The position numbers and the translations under genes were made by a program. A stretch of 64,000 nt of DNA from Nitrospira sp. (GTDB lineage Bacteria; Nitrospirota; Nitrospiria; Nitrospirales; Nitrospiraceae), in the NCBI GenBank assembly GCA_030692565.1, contig JAUYAO010000047.1:1-64000 (forward strand). The letters are read 5' to 3'. The notes beneath the pieces are model-generated. The model saw only the letters and a list, made by a program, of their open reading frames with translations, was not told the origin of the DNA and did no database searches. Positions 9,241-17,991 of this stretch are shown in pieces. The number at the start of each line of letters is the position of its first letter. Position 1 is the stretch's first letter.

Positions 9241-9291
9241 TGCCGCTACCTGCCTCCTCAAGCAAAAAGAGCCGTATTATAGCCCCCGGGC

Positions 9292-10608
9292 CTATGCCGT
9301 CAACAAGCTCGCCAGGGTGCGCTCGAAATTCGGGAACGAGGTATCCACGCAGCCCGTATCCGCAACTGCTGTGGGAGTACTCGCCGTTAACCCACCGATG
9401 GCCAGCGACATCGCCACGCGATGGTCGCCATGGCCTTGCCCCTTCATCGTGCCGACCAACCGGCCATTCTTTCCCGCCTGTCCCAGCCCTCGGATCACCA
9501 TACCGTCAGGCTGTTCTGTGATCTGAGCTCCCATGGCTTTCAGCTCGGCACTCATCGTGGCAATACGGTCGCTTTCCTTCACACGGAGCTCTTCGGCGCC
9601 GGAGATCGTCGTCTCACCTTCCGCAACCGCCGCTGCCACACAGAGGATCGGGAATTCGTCGATCGTCTGCGGGATGAGTTCAGGACCAACCGCCACACCC
9701 TTCAACGTCGCCGACCTGACACGAAGATCCGCCACCGGTTCACCGGCTTGATCGCGCCGATTGAGCACGTCGATCTTGGCTCCCATGGCCGTCAATACAT
9801 CAATCAGTCCTGTTCTGGTCGGATTGATCCCGACATTCTGAATCGTCACGTCAGAACCTGGAATAATGCTCGCTCCGACCAGAAAGAATGCCGCAGCGGA
9901 AAAATCTCCGGGGATCACGATCGCGCGGCCGGTCCAGCCGGACGATGGCCGCCCTTGCAGCACCAAGGTCCCGGCATCCTGCCGCAACGGAATCCCGAAC
10001 GACTGGAACATCCGCTCCGTATGATCGCGGGACAGGCGCGGTTCGCGAAACCGCATAGTGCCTTCGGCGAAGAGCCCTGCAAACAGCAGCGACGACTTGA
10101 TCTGCGCACTGGCCACCGGCGAGGTGTAATCAATCCCGTGCAACCGCGTGCCGGTAATGGCCAGCGGAGCCAGTTCGCCGCCTTTACGCCCGGCAATCAC
10201 CGCGCCCATCTCCCGCAGGGGCTTCACCACACGCCCCATCGGCCTCCGACGAATCGACTCGTCTCCGGTCAAAATCGTGAAGAAATCCTGACCGGCCAAC
10301 AGCCCGGTCAATAAACGGGTCCCGGTCCCGGAATTGCCGCAATCGATCGGGGCATCGGCTTCCCGCAAACCCCACATCCCTTTTCCATGTACGCACAGCA
10401 CGTCCGGCTGTTCATCAATGTGAATGCCGAGTGCCTGAAATGCACGCATTGTGTTTAAGCAGTCTTCCCCGCGACAGTAGCTGGACAATCGGCTTTCGCC
10501 CTCCGCCAATGACGTGAGGATGATCGCGCGATGCGTCACAGACTTATCCCCGGGCACCGTAATGGTCCCTGTGAGCGCGCGGCCTGGGGTGATCGTCAAT
10601 GAAGCCAT
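9292..10608 (-). CDS. aroA: 3-phosphoshikimate 1-carboxyvinyltransferase (EPSP synthase)
   Basis: Sixth step of the shikimate pathway: joins phosphoenolpyruvate to shikimate-3-phosphate. 438 residues with the N-terminal VPGDKSVTHRA substrate loop, the GNSGTGTRLL motif near residue 93 and the C-terminal KESDRI motif. The Gly-rich motif has GTG where class I enzymes have GTA; this is seen in some glyphosate-tolerant class II enzymes and is only a hint. It starts 7 bases after tyrA ends. Confidence 0.95.
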   Translation of the reverse strand: MASLTITPGRALTGTITVPGDKSVTHRAIILTSLAEGESRLSSYCRGEDCLNTMRAFQALGIHIDEQPDVLCVHGKGMWGLREADAPIDCGNSGTGTRLLTGLLAGQDFFTILTGDESIRRRPMGRVVKPLREMGAVIAGRKGGELAPLAITGTRLHGIDYTSPVASAQIKSSLLFAGLFAEGTMRFREPRLSRDHTERMFQSFGIPLRQDAGTLVLQGRPSSGWTGRAIVIPGDFSAAAFFLVGASIIPGSDVTIQNVGINPTRTGLIDVLTAMGAKIDVLNRRDQAGEPVADLRVRSATLKGVAVGPELIPQTIDEFPILCVAAAVAEGETTISGAEELRVKESDRIATMSAELKAMGAQITEQPDGMVIRGLGQAGKNGRLVGTMKGQGHGDHRVAMSLAIGGLTASTPTAVADTGCVDTSFPNFERTLASLLTA

Positions 10609-10615
10609 GGTTCAG

Positions 10616-11509
10616 TTACACCGGTACAGAAGGACGAACGTTCAATTTCTCGCGCTCGGATTTGGCACGCTCAAGCGCCTTTTCGATCCCGGCCCCGTCA
10701 CCCGCATGAACTAAGCGCCGGAACTCCTGGAGCGATTCCTGATAGGCATCGATGAAGTGCACCACGTTCTCGCGATTCCAGAGGAAGATATCCCGCCACA
10801 TCTCAGGAGAACTCGCCGCAATCCTCGTCGTATCCCGCAGCCCGCCTCCGGAGTGGGCGGCCAAGTCGAGGGTTGTAATTTCACGGTCGCGAAGATTTGC
10901 CAACGCTGTGATCAGCGCGAAGGCCGCAACGTGCGGCAAATGACTCACGGCGCCTAGAATCTGATCGTGCACATGCGGATCCATGGTCAGCACGATCGAG
11001 CCCGTCTCCTGCCATAACGCCCGCACTCGCTCCAAGGCTTCCGCATTGGTTTTGGAGGTAGGCGTCACGATGCAGCGCGCCCCTTGAAACAGCTGATCGG
11101 TTCCTGCCGCCACACCGGTTTTTTCTTTTCCGGCAATCGGATGCGCGCCGACGAAATGGACGCCGTCCGGCATGCTGGCTTCGGACTGTTCGACCAATAG
11201 GCCCTTCACACTCCCGACGTCGCTCACAATGGCCCCCGGGGAGAGGCACGAGGCCCAGTCCTTCAGGTGTCGGTCGTAGGTATCGACCGGGGTGGCCAGA
11301 ATTATGAGATCTGCGCCACGCACACCTTCTTGAGGGTCGGCGACATAGCGATCGATTGCGCCCAACTCGACGGCCGTCTTCAGATTCTCCACCCGTCGGC
11401 CGATGCCGACCACCTGATCGGCCAACCCCTTGCGGCGCAGAATCATCCCGAGCGACCCGCCGATCAGCCCCACTCCGATAATCGCGACCTGTTTGAAATG
11501 AACTGTCAT
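10616..11509 (-). CDS. tyrA: Prephenate dehydrogenase
   Basis: NAD(P)-dependent oxidative decarboxylation of prephenate (or arogenate) on the way to tyrosine. The Rossmann motif GVGLIGGSLG lies at the N-terminus, the prephenate-binding HPIAGKE near residue 121, and the helical dimerisation domain follows. The 297-aa length is that of a stand-alone enzyme with no fused mutase or ACT domain. It lies between the DAHP synthase and aroA in the aromatic operon. Confidence 0.93.
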   Translation of the reverse strand: MTVHFKQVAIIGVGLIGGSLGMILRRKGLADQVVGIGRRVENLKTAVELGAIDRYVADPQEGVRGADLIILATPVDTYDRHLKDWASCLSPGAIVSDVGSVKGLLVEQSEASMPDGVHFVGAHPIAGKEKTGVAAGTDQLFQGARCIVTPTSKTNAEALERVRALWQETGSIVLTMDPHVHDQILGAVSHLPHVAAFALITALANLRDREITTLDLAAHSGGGLRDTTRIAASSPEMWRDIFLWNRENVVHFIDAYQESLQEFRRLVHAGDGAGIEKALERAKSEREKLNVRPSVPV

Positions 11510-11550
11510 AAGCTATCGCGGCCTATTCCCCTGAGAGAATTTGTGACAGA

Positions 11551-12564
11551 CTAAATTTCTCGCCCGACCGCTCTGCCAATATTGCCAAGATCGTGCATCA
11601 GCTCTTTGAACTTTGACGGCTTGATCGATTCCTCTCCGTCACACAAGGCACATTCCGGATTGGAATGGACTTCGATCAACAGACCATCAGCCCCAGCCGC
11701 AATCGCCGCCTTGGACATGGGCGCCACCAGCTGCCATTTCCCCGTGGCATGGCTGGGATCGACAATGACGGGAAGATGCGACAGTTCTTTCAGCGTCGGA
11801 ATCGCCGCCAGATCCAGCGTATTGCGATACTGGGTTTCAAATGTCCGGATGCCGCGTTCACACAGCATCACGTTGCGATTGCCGCGCGACATGATGTACT
11901 CCGCCGACAGGAGAAACTCCTTGATGGTCGCCGACAATCCGCGCTTCAACAGCACCGGCTTGTCGTAGGCTCCGACCTCCTTCAGGAGTTCGAAATTCTG
12001 CATATTGCGGGCGCCAATCTGAATGATATCGGCCTTCTCCAGAAACAGCTCAATGTCTCTCGTGTCCAAAATCTCGCTGACGACCGGCAGCCCCGTTTGC
12101 TTCTTGGCCTCAAGCAGATAGTCCAGCCCTTCACGGCCCAAGCCTTGGAAGGAATAGGGCGACGTTCTTGGTTTATAGGCTCCGCCACGCAGCACCGAAG
12201 CTCCGGCGGCCTTCACTTCATGGGCAATCCCGACCGTGAGTTCGAGGCGCTCCACCGCACAGGGGCCCGCCATGATGACGAGCTTCTTCCCGCCAATCTT
12301 CACCCCGCCCACATCGATGATGGTCGGTTCCTTCTTGAATTCCCGGCTCACCAGTTTCCAGGGAGCGAGAATCGGCAACACGCTTTCCACCCCGGGCAAC
12401 GCGGTCAGAGGCTGATTGTGCAATATCCGATCGTCGCCGATCACTCCGATGATGGTGCGCTCCTGACCGGTGGAGATTTGCGACTTCAGTCCCAACTCTC
12501 GCAGCCGATCGATAATGTGATCGACTTCGCGTTCAGATGCGTCAGGTCTCAAGACGATAATCAT
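11551..12564 (-). CDS. aroF: 3-deoxy-7-phosphoheptulonate synthase (type I-beta, with N-terminal ACT/ferredoxin-like domain)
   Basis: First step of the shikimate pathway, from phosphoenolpyruvate and erythrose-4-phosphate. Residues 1-70 form the ferredoxin-like regulatory domain of the Thermotoga/Bacillus type. The TIM barrel follows with AGPCAVE, RGGAYKPRTSPYSFQG, KRGLSAT and VDPSHATG, where active-site Arg, Lys, Cys and His lie. The small N-terminal domain suggests feedback control by tyrosine or phenylalanine. The symbol follows common usage for this form; aroG is used in some genomes. Confidence 0.94.
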   Translation of the reverse strand: MIIVLRPDASEREVDHIIDRLRELGLKSQISTGQERTIIGVIGDDRILHNQPLTALPGVESVLPILAPWKLVSREFKKEPTIIDVGGVKIGGKKLVIMAGPCAVERLELTVGIAHEVKAAGASVLRGGAYKPRTSPYSFQGLGREGLDYLLEAKKQTGLPVVSEILDTRDIELFLEKADIIQIGARNMQNFELLKEVGAYDKPVLLKRGLSATIKEFLLSAEYIMSRGNRNVMLCERGIRTFETQYRNTLDLAAIPTLKELSHLPVIVDPSHATGKWQLVAPMSKAAIAAGADGLLIEVHSNPECALCDGEESIKPSKFKELMHDLGNIGRAVGREI

Positions 12565-12582
12565 GGTGCCCTCTCTATTGCT

Positions 12583-13665
12583 TCACTTCGACTGCAAGAC
12601 CTTCTTCAACGAGGTCAGGAATGCGTCATTCTCGTCCGTCTGCCCGATCGTGACACGCAGCATCGTGCCTTCAATATGCCGCACAATCACGCCCTCGCGC
12701 AGCAAGGCATCGAACAGAGCCCGACCATCGCGCTTGACGTCGAAATACACGAAATTCGCCTGGCTGGGAATCACGGCAAATCCCAGCGCTCGTAAACCGC
12801 TTTCGAGTTGCTGCATGCCCGCCGCGTTCACGGCTCGACTCTTCGCCACATGTTCGTCGTCGCCCAGCGCGGCCAAAGCCGCACGCTGCGCCAGCGTGTT
12901 GGCATTGAACGGCGGCCGCACGCGGTTCAGACAGTTCGTGATTTCCGGGGTCGTAATCCCGTACCCGATCCGCAACCCGGCCAGACCGTAAATTTTCGAG
13001 AACGTTCTCAGCACAATCGCATTCCGCCCCTGCATCACATACTGCAGGCTGTCCGGGAAATGCGGATCGCGCACATATTCGAGATAGGCCTCATCAAAGA
13101 CCACGATCACATTTTCAGGAACCTGCGCCATGAACCGGGCAACGGCATCGGCGGCAACCATGGTGCCGGTGGGGTTATTGGGGTTGCAGAGAAAGACGAG
13201 CCTGGTCTTGGACGTGATCGCTTTGGCCATGCCGTCGAGATCATGCGTCCAATTGACCAACGGAACGAGCACCGCTTTTCCGTGAGCCGCCGTGACTTCC
13301 ATCTTGTAGATGACGAAAGTGTGATCGGCCATCACCGCTTCATCGCCCGGCGCCAGGAACGTCCGGGCCAGCAGGCCGAGGACTTCGTCTGATCCATTGC
13401 CGAGAATAATGTGATCGAGGCTGACCTTCCATCGATCGGCCAACGCTTGACGCAATCGATACGCGCCACCGTCCGGATACCGATGCAAACTGTCATGCCC
13501 CCCGACAAGTGCGGCCAGGGCTTTCGGCGATGGTCCAAGCGGATTCTCATTCGAGGCGAGCTTGATCACGCGAGCCAGGCCCAGCTCACGCTGCAATTCC
13601 TCAATCGGCTTCCCCGGGACATAGGGGCTGAGCGAGGCAATGTCTGGATGAATTCGCAGTGTCAT
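12583..13665 (-). CDS. hisC: Histidinol-phosphate/aromatic aminotransferase
   Basis: PLP enzyme of fold type I, 360 aa, with the N-terminal LASNENPLGPSP signature, NPNNPTG, the DEAYLEY aspartate and the lysine motif RTFSKIYGLAGLRIGYG that forms the Schiff base. HisC-type enzymes also transaminate prephenate-derived keto acids. Between pheA and DAHP synthase in an aromatic operon, its main role is probably phenylalanine/tyrosine transamination, with histidine as a possible second job (inference from context). Only 4 bases separate it from pheA. Confidence 0.92.
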   Translation of the reverse strand: MTLRIHPDIASLSPYVPGKPIEELQRELGLARVIKLASNENPLGPSPKALAALVGGHDSLHRYPDGGAYRLRQALADRWKVSLDHIILGNGSDEVLGLLARTFLAPGDEAVMADHTFVIYKMEVTAAHGKAVLVPLVNWTHDLDGMAKAITSKTRLVFLCNPNNPTGTMVAADAVARFMAQVPENVIVVFDEAYLEYVRDPHFPDSLQYVMQGRNAIVLRTFSKIYGLAGLRIGYGITTPEITNCLNRVRPPFNANTLAQRAALAALGDDEHVAKSRAVNAAGMQQLESGLRALGFAVIPSQANFVYFDVKRDGRALFDALLREGVIVRHIEGTMLRVTIGQTDENDAFLTSLKKVLQSK

Positions 13666-13669
13666 AGAT

Positions 13670-14746
13670 CTAAGTGTGGGCCGGATACGAACCCAGGATC
13701 TTCATAAAAAGGCAGCGGCCTTTGATCTCTTCGATCGCTCGATTCACACGCTCTTCTTCCATGTGGCCTTCCACATCGACGAAGAAGATATACTCCCATG
13801 CCTTCCGCCTGGATGGACGTGATTCAATCTTCGTCATACTGATGCCATTTGAGGCAAAGGGCCGGAGCAGATCATAGAGCGCACCGACCTTGTCTTTAAT
13901 CGACAGCATCAACGAGGTCTTATCCTTGCCAGTGCGTTGCGGTGGCTTCTGCGACAGTACAAGGAACCGGGTGAAGTTATTCAGATTATCTTCGATCCGC
14001 GCCTTGATGACTTTGAGACCATACAGCTGAGCTGCCAGTTCTGATGCGATGGCAGCAATGGTGGTATCTTCCTGACACATCTCCGCGGCGCGGGCCGTAC
14101 TGGCGACTTCCGACACCAGCACATGCGGCATATGGGTTTCGATCCAGTTGCGGCATTGTGCAATGGCCTGCGGATGCGAACAGATTTTCTTGACCTCTTC
14201 CACGACCCCGGACTTAGACATCAGATGGTGGGAGACCTCTTGGAGCACTTCTCCATAGATCAGGAGGTTCGAATCGATGAACATATCGAGCGTGTGGTTC
14301 ACCACGCCTTCGGTCGTGTTCTCGATCGGCACGACGCCGAAATTCGCGCGGCCTCGCTCCACTTCGTTGAACACTTCCTTGATACTGTGGACCGGAATGT
14401 ATTGGGCCGACGATCCGAATTTCTGCATGCAGGCCATGTGCGTGAACGTCGCGCGGGGGCCCAGATAGGCCACCTTCTGCGGACCTTCCAGCGAGAGGGA
14501 CGCCGACATGATCTCCCGGTACACGGGACGGATGGCTTCCGATGGGAACGGACCGGTATTTTGACCGACTAATCGCTCAATAATGGCGGCTTCGCGAGCA
14601 GGGGTATGCAGATTGGCGTCCGCATCCTGGGCTTTCTTGATATGACCGATCTCGATGACGCTCTTCGACCGCTCATTGAGCAGACGGAGAATCTCATCGT
14701 CGATACGATCAATCTCCTTCCGATATCCGGAAAGGTCACCAGACAT
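13670..14746 (-). CDS. pheA: Bifunctional chorismate mutase/prephenate dehydratase (P-protein)
   Basis: Converts chorismate to prephenate and then to phenylpyruvate. Domain order: AroQ-type chorismate mutase (about 5-85), prephenate dehydratase (about 90-270, with the TTEGVVNHTLD motif), and a C-terminal ACT domain (about 285-358, with the ESRPSRRKAWEYIFFVD pattern) for phenylalanine feedback. The ATG chosen has GGAGGGGG about 7 bases upstream; a frame 7 codons longer would put that site inside the gene. First gene of the supraoperon. Confidence 0.95.
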   Translation of the reverse strand: MSGDLSGYRKEIDRIDDEILRLLNERSKSVIEIGHIKKAQDADANLHTPAREAAIIERLVGQNTGPFPSEAIRPVYREIMSASLSLEGPQKVAYLGPRATFTHMACMQKFGSSAQYIPVHSIKEVFNEVERGRANFGVVPIENTTEGVVNHTLDMFIDSNLLIYGEVLQEVSHHLMSKSGVVEEVKKICSHPQAIAQCRNWIETHMPHVLVSEVASTARAAEMCQEDTTIAAIASELAAQLYGLKVIKARIEDNLNNFTRFLVLSQKPPQRTGKDKTSLMLSIKDKVGALYDLLRPFASNGISMTKIESRPSRRKAWEYIFFVDVEGHMEEERVNRAIEEIKGRCLFMKILGSYPAHT

Positions 14747-14946
14747 GCACGAACCCCCTCCACCCATGCCTCATGAGTTGGACGACTGTCCAGAGGCAGA
14801 TCGAGTGCGAGTAAGCAAGGGATGATACAGGATTCGAATCGCCTATTGCAAGGAGACTCCCTAGTCTTTCAAGAACTTGCGTCTGCGTTTTGGACGCAGC
14901 CTGTCTACCATTGACTGTCCCCATATCACTTTGAGACCATGGCACT

Positions 14947-15177
14947 GTGGATTTCGAATTACTCGGCCCCGTGACTCAAATTGAAACGTTTGCGGTCGGG
15001 TCGCGAATCCATGAGATCGCCCGACTTCGAAAGTTCTATGGCAAGGGACGCTGGCGAAAGCGGAAAGGCGTCGCGAGCATCCGGCTCTCGGATGGCTCAA
15101 TTCATCTTGCTGAACTTCATTGGTACGAAGCAACGGGGATAGGCCGGAAGGAATACAAAATCAAGCGATTACTCTGA
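14947..15177 (+). CDS. Hypothetical protein, 76 aa
   Basis: Small basic protein starting at GTG, ending in YKIKRLL. The C-terminal half (SIRLSDGSIHLAELHWYEA) has a beta-hairpin look seen in small SH3-like proteins, but I recognise no family. It is 10 bases from the next plus-strand gene, which suggests a two-gene unit. It is divergent from pheA. Confidence 0.55.
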   Translation: MDFELLGPVTQIETFAVGSRIHEIARLRKFYGKGRWRKRKGVASIRLSDGSIHLAELHWYEATGIGRKEYKIKRLL

Positions 15178-15187
15178 GGCAACCACC

Positions 15188-15424
15188 ATGCACAAGCTCA
15201 CACCTGTGGCTTCCCGACTTCTGATCTGTGTAGAGAACGAGGGGTACCTCGTTTCTCTTGAAAAGCGAAAGATCTACGTGGCGCTTCCCGATGCCATTGC
15301 CCTCAAACGTGGGCAAGTTCGTGTTATCGATGAATCCGGCGAGGACTATCTCTATCCCAAGAGCCTCTTCCTGCCGATCACCCTCCCGGCATCGCTCCGT
15401 AAAGCCATCTTGAATGCCGCCTGA
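15188..15424 (+). CDS. Hypothetical protein, 78 aa
   Basis: Beta-rich small protein (MHKLTPVASRLL...), without signal peptide or membrane segment. The pattern 'hydrophobic strand, short turn, GxVRVIDESGEDYLYP' suggests an SH3-like barrel, but no family is recognised. Part of its 3' end, together with the bases after it, is repeated about 1.6 kb downstream at 16988, which marks a duplication or insertion junction. Confidence 0.6.
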   Translation: MHKLTPVASRLLICVENEGYLVSLEKRKIYVALPDAIALKRGQVRVIDESGEDYLYPKSLFLPITLPASLRKAILNAA

Positions 15425-15625
15425 CACCGTCGCCGTAGCGGCTCCATGACCACCTCCGGAGAGAAGTGGGACATTGATAGATTCCCGGGTGAATTCCCGA
15501 TTGGCTATGCCGACAAAAGGTTGAGGTGTTGGTTATTTCGGGTCCACCTCAACCTGGCGCCATCTTCGATCAGTTGATGACGGGAGGACAGCATAAGGTC
15601 AAGCAACAACCCCCGTCATTTCCGT
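15398..15625. repeat. Direct repeat copy 1 (gene 3' end plus structured intergenic DNA)
   Basis: Two blocks of this stretch recur, diverged, at 16988-17165. The first block begins CTCCGTAAAGCCATCTTGAA (3' end of the 78-aa gene). The second contains CATCTTCGATCAG and a hairpin with arms ATGACGGG (15577-15584) and CCCGTCAT (15612-15619). This copy has an extra inverted repeat, GGTTGAGGTG/CACCTCAACC, at 15519-15554. The copies bracket the DUF5674/HigA-like genes. From here to 15843 no gene is seen. Confidence 0.75.
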
Positions 15626-15843
15626 CCGCATCAAGACAGCCAGAAGACTCCTTAGTTTCCCCATCCAGCCATGCTCGGCCTATCCATCCGCTGATAGAAC
15701 GGACGCTCCCTGCCCGTCTTTCGTTCCTGCCCCTACGCACAGGAGAGCAGCGGACATGACTCTTGACAGGGGCAGGCATAATCCGCAATCGTGCCTCCGT
15801 ACTAAGTATCGGAATACTGACACGTTGACAGGGCTGGAAGACT

Positions 15844-16191
15844 ATGGAAATCAAGATCGTCCGTGACGCCATCACCAAGGCTGAGCTGAACGAGATGGCC
15901 AAACAGCAGTTTGGCGATATGGTCAAGGCCGTCGTCGACGTGGAACAGCGCATTATGGCGATCGGCGGAGAACTGCATTCGGACGAAGAGGCGATGCTCC
16001 TCGATCAGGGGTCTGCACAGAAAAACCTCTGGGGAATCAATCTCTACCCCGAACAGCCGATAGCAGAATGGATCGAGTTCGATTCCATGATCAATGTGCG
16101 CCCCTCAGGCGGAAATCGTTCCCGAGACGTCGAACGGACCGAGATCCGCGAAACCATCACCGCGATCGTCAATCGATTGGCTAAGGAGTAA
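15844..16191 (+). CDS. DUF5674-family protein
   Basis: 115 residues. The sequence matches my memory of the DUF5674 family: an N-terminal helix with LNEMAKQQFGDMVKAVVD, a central GGELHSDEEAMLLDQGS stretch and NLYPE. No catalytic motif is known to me. It is followed after 5 bases by a small helical protein and then a HigA-like regulator, the layout of an addiction-type module. That role is inference from neighbours only. Confidence 0.7.
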   Translation: MEIKIVRDAITKAELNEMAKQQFGDMVKAVVDVEQRIMAIGGELHSDEEAMLLDQGSAQKNLWGINLYPEQPIAEWIEFDSMINVRPSGGNRSRDVERTEIRETITAIVNRLAKE

Positions 16192-16196
16192 GCGGC

Positions 16197-16526
16197 ATGT
16201 CACACGTCCATGCGAATCTCGCGACAGGCCGATGGCAAACCTTGTCTCTCATGGAACAGCTGGCGAATGTCGGGAGCGATGTGGCACGTGCGCGTCGCTG
16301 GCAAGAGAAAGATCCCCGGCTTTCCGAACAAGCGTTCATCCGCGCATTAGAGCTACTCGACTTGTCGATAGGGGATCACCGCTGGAAAGGTCGCAGGAAA
16401 GAACTCACACGTGTGCGCGAGCTGCTCTGCGATGCGATGGCAGGGGGCGCCGCATATGGTAGCGACCTAGCCAGCCTAGACCGCTACTTCCTCCACTTCG
16501 CCGTCGCGGCACGAGCCGGCCATTAA
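16197..16526 (+). CDS. Hypothetical helical protein, 109 aa, partner of DUF5674 gene
   Basis: All-helical small protein with the repeated pattern LARxW... and ALELLDLSIGDHRWKGRRKEL. No family recognised with certainty; proteins with this look often stand beside DUF5674 genes. The gap of 5 bases to the preceding gene suggests translational coupling. Function unknown. Confidence 0.65.
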   Translation: MSHVHANLATGRWQTLSLMEQLANVGSDVARARRWQEKDPRLSEQAFIRALELLDLSIGDHRWKGRRKELTRVRELLCDAMAGGAAYGSDLASLDRYFLHFAVAARAGH

Positions 16527-16537
16527 GAAGCCCAACG

Positions 16538-16837
16538 ATGCGCATGAAGAGCCCTCTTTATCCAGGATTGTCGGTGCGGCATGACGGCCTCGACCCGCTG
16601 GGACTTTCCGTAGCGAAAGGGGCACAGGTGCTGGGTGTTACGCGGCAGGCCATGAATAACCTGGTCAGCGGCAAGGCCTGGATTTCCACCCAAATGGCAT
16701 TCCGTCTGAAAAAGGCATTCGAGGGCGGCGCGGAAACCTGGCGGCGCATGCAGGCCGCTTATGACCTGGCACAAGTGGAGAAGTACGCTGGAAAGATCAA
16801 AGTCCAACGCGTAAAAGACGCATTAGCATCGGCCTAA
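16538..16837 (+). CDS. HigA-family antitoxin/XRE regulator without a HigB partner
   Basis: 99 residues. The N-terminal PLYPGLSVRHDGLDPLGLSV and the helix-turn-helix KGAQVLGVTRQAMNNLVSGK are typical of HigA antitoxins of the VapI/HigA group, which bind their own promoter. The usual HigB toxin (about 92 aa, directly upstream) is not found; the two genes before it are the DUF5674 protein and the 109-aa helical protein. It is therefore an orphan or has a different partner. Confidence 0.82.
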   Translation: MRMKSPLYPGLSVRHDGLDPLGLSVAKGAQVLGVTRQAMNNLVSGKAWISTQMAFRLKKAFEGGAETWRRMQAAYDLAQVEKYAGKIKVQRVKDALASA

Positions 16838-16987
16838 CCCCGATCGGAGCACGGATTGCGCAGCGCCATGTAAGCCCGAGAATGGGCGGCTACGAGAACT
16901 ATATGATTGCAAGACCTCCTCTGAAAGACGGCCTGGGTATCGCTAGCAAGTCAATAGTCATGCCTGACCCCCGAATCCCCAATCCTC

Positions 16988-17165
16988 GCTCCGTAAAGCC
17001 ATCTTGAATGCCGCGTGACATCGCCGCTTCAATTTCTCCACAACCTCAGCCGGCAGAGAAGAAGCGTGCGTTATTTCGGATCCACCTCGCTCTGGCCCCA
17101 TCTTCGATCAGCTGATGACGGGATGACGGTACGAGGTCAAGCAACGACCCCCGTCATTTTTTCCG
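16988..17165. repeat. Direct repeat copy 2
   Basis: Diverged second copy of the segment at 15398-15625. It begins CTCCGTAAAGCCATCTTGAA and keeps the hairpin ATGACGGG (17115-17122)/CCCGTCAT (17150-17157), here followed by a run of T. It joins directly onto an ISL3-type transposase remnant at about 17166. From 16838 to here nothing coding is seen. Confidence 0.75.
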
Positions 17166-17326
17166 AACACAAGGTCAGCCTCGGCCTGGTGGAGGGACTC
17201 AACAACAAGATCCGTATCCTCCAGCGGCGGACCTACGGCTACCGTGATGCGGACTACCTGAAACTTAAACTCGTCGCGGCGTTCCTGCCTCCGTTAACAC
17301 GGAGTGCAGAAAAGCACCCACTGTGA
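17166..17326 (+). pseudogene. ISL3-family transposase, C-terminal remnant
   Basis: About 50 codons encode LGLVEGLNNKIRILQRRTYG followed by YRDADYLKLKL. This is the conserved C-terminus of ISL3-family DDE transposases (usual consensus GLNNKIRVIQRRAYG). The N-terminal 350 or so residues and both ends of the element are missing. It follows repeat copy 2, so an ISL3 element may have taken part in the local duplication. Confidence 0.75.
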
Positions 17327-17664
17327 CCCACGGAGATCCTATTTATAGTTTGTCGGCGCATGTATGATTTCTACATTTAGTTAGGATTATGAACGCTAGA
17401 GCAGTAGTGTTTAGCTAAATTCGAGGTTAGCTCTCTCGAATCCGATTGGCGCTGTTTGAGGAAAGCTTGTTCAATGGGGTGAGAGCGGCGAAGTCGTACT
17501 GCTCAATGAGGAAAATGGTGACGTCGTCGCTTAGTAAGGACATGTTTTACTTGACTAAACACACGGCCCCGTATCTGCGATACGATTTGCGAAAAACAGG
17601 CGTGACATCGGCTTGCCGCATGACAGTCCGTAAATTATTTTGAAGAAACTCTAGGGAGGGGAAA
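17327..17664. other. Intergenic, AT-richer, no gene seen
   Basis: Between the ISL3 remnant and the next gene. Base composition is clearly lower in GC than the flanks. A short open frame (17446-17643) has no ribosome binding site and no family likeness and is not called. Probably residue of past insertions. Confidence 0.5.
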
Positions 17665-17991
17665 ATGGCTGATAAGAAAACGGTGATATTTGTGCCTAAG
17701 AAAGGGAAAGCGGCTGAGTGGGCCTTTCATCCCTCGGCTCAAGTGAGGAAGAACTATCCGGATGCGGAAGTCGAGTTTCTGGGGATGGATGTTCAAGAAG
17801 GTGAAATTCTCTCGCTTATCCCAGTGAGCCAGGAAACCCTGAAGCAAATGAAGGTCGTGACTATCGGCGAAGGACGAGTGGAGCTTTTAAATTTCGATCG
17901 CGACTGGCAAGAAGGGAAGACAGGTTCCAGCAATGCTGAGAATGTCTGGGACATTGATCAGATGATTTCTGCGTGGTCCAGTGCCGACTAA
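17665..17991 (+). CDS. Hypothetical protein, 108 aa, upstream partner of a HEPN-like gene
   Basis: A strong AGGGAGGGG stands before the ATG. The protein is soluble, alpha/beta, starting MADKKTVIFVPKKGKAAEW. No known domain recognised. It overlaps the next gene by 11 bases, so the two form a tightly coupled pair. In such pairs with a HEPN-like second gene the small first protein can be an antitoxin; that is only an analogy. Confidence 0.65.
   Translation: MADKKTVIFVPKKGKAAEWAFHPSAQVRKNYPDAEVEFLGMDVQEGEILSLIPVSQETLKQMKVVTIGEGRVELLNFDRDWQEGKTGSSNAENVWDIDQMISAWSSAD

Noticed and set aside
15577-15619. CRISPR-like or riboswitch structure
   Set aside because: Only two diverged copies 1.6 kb apart and no regular spacers; no known riboswitch consensus recognised.
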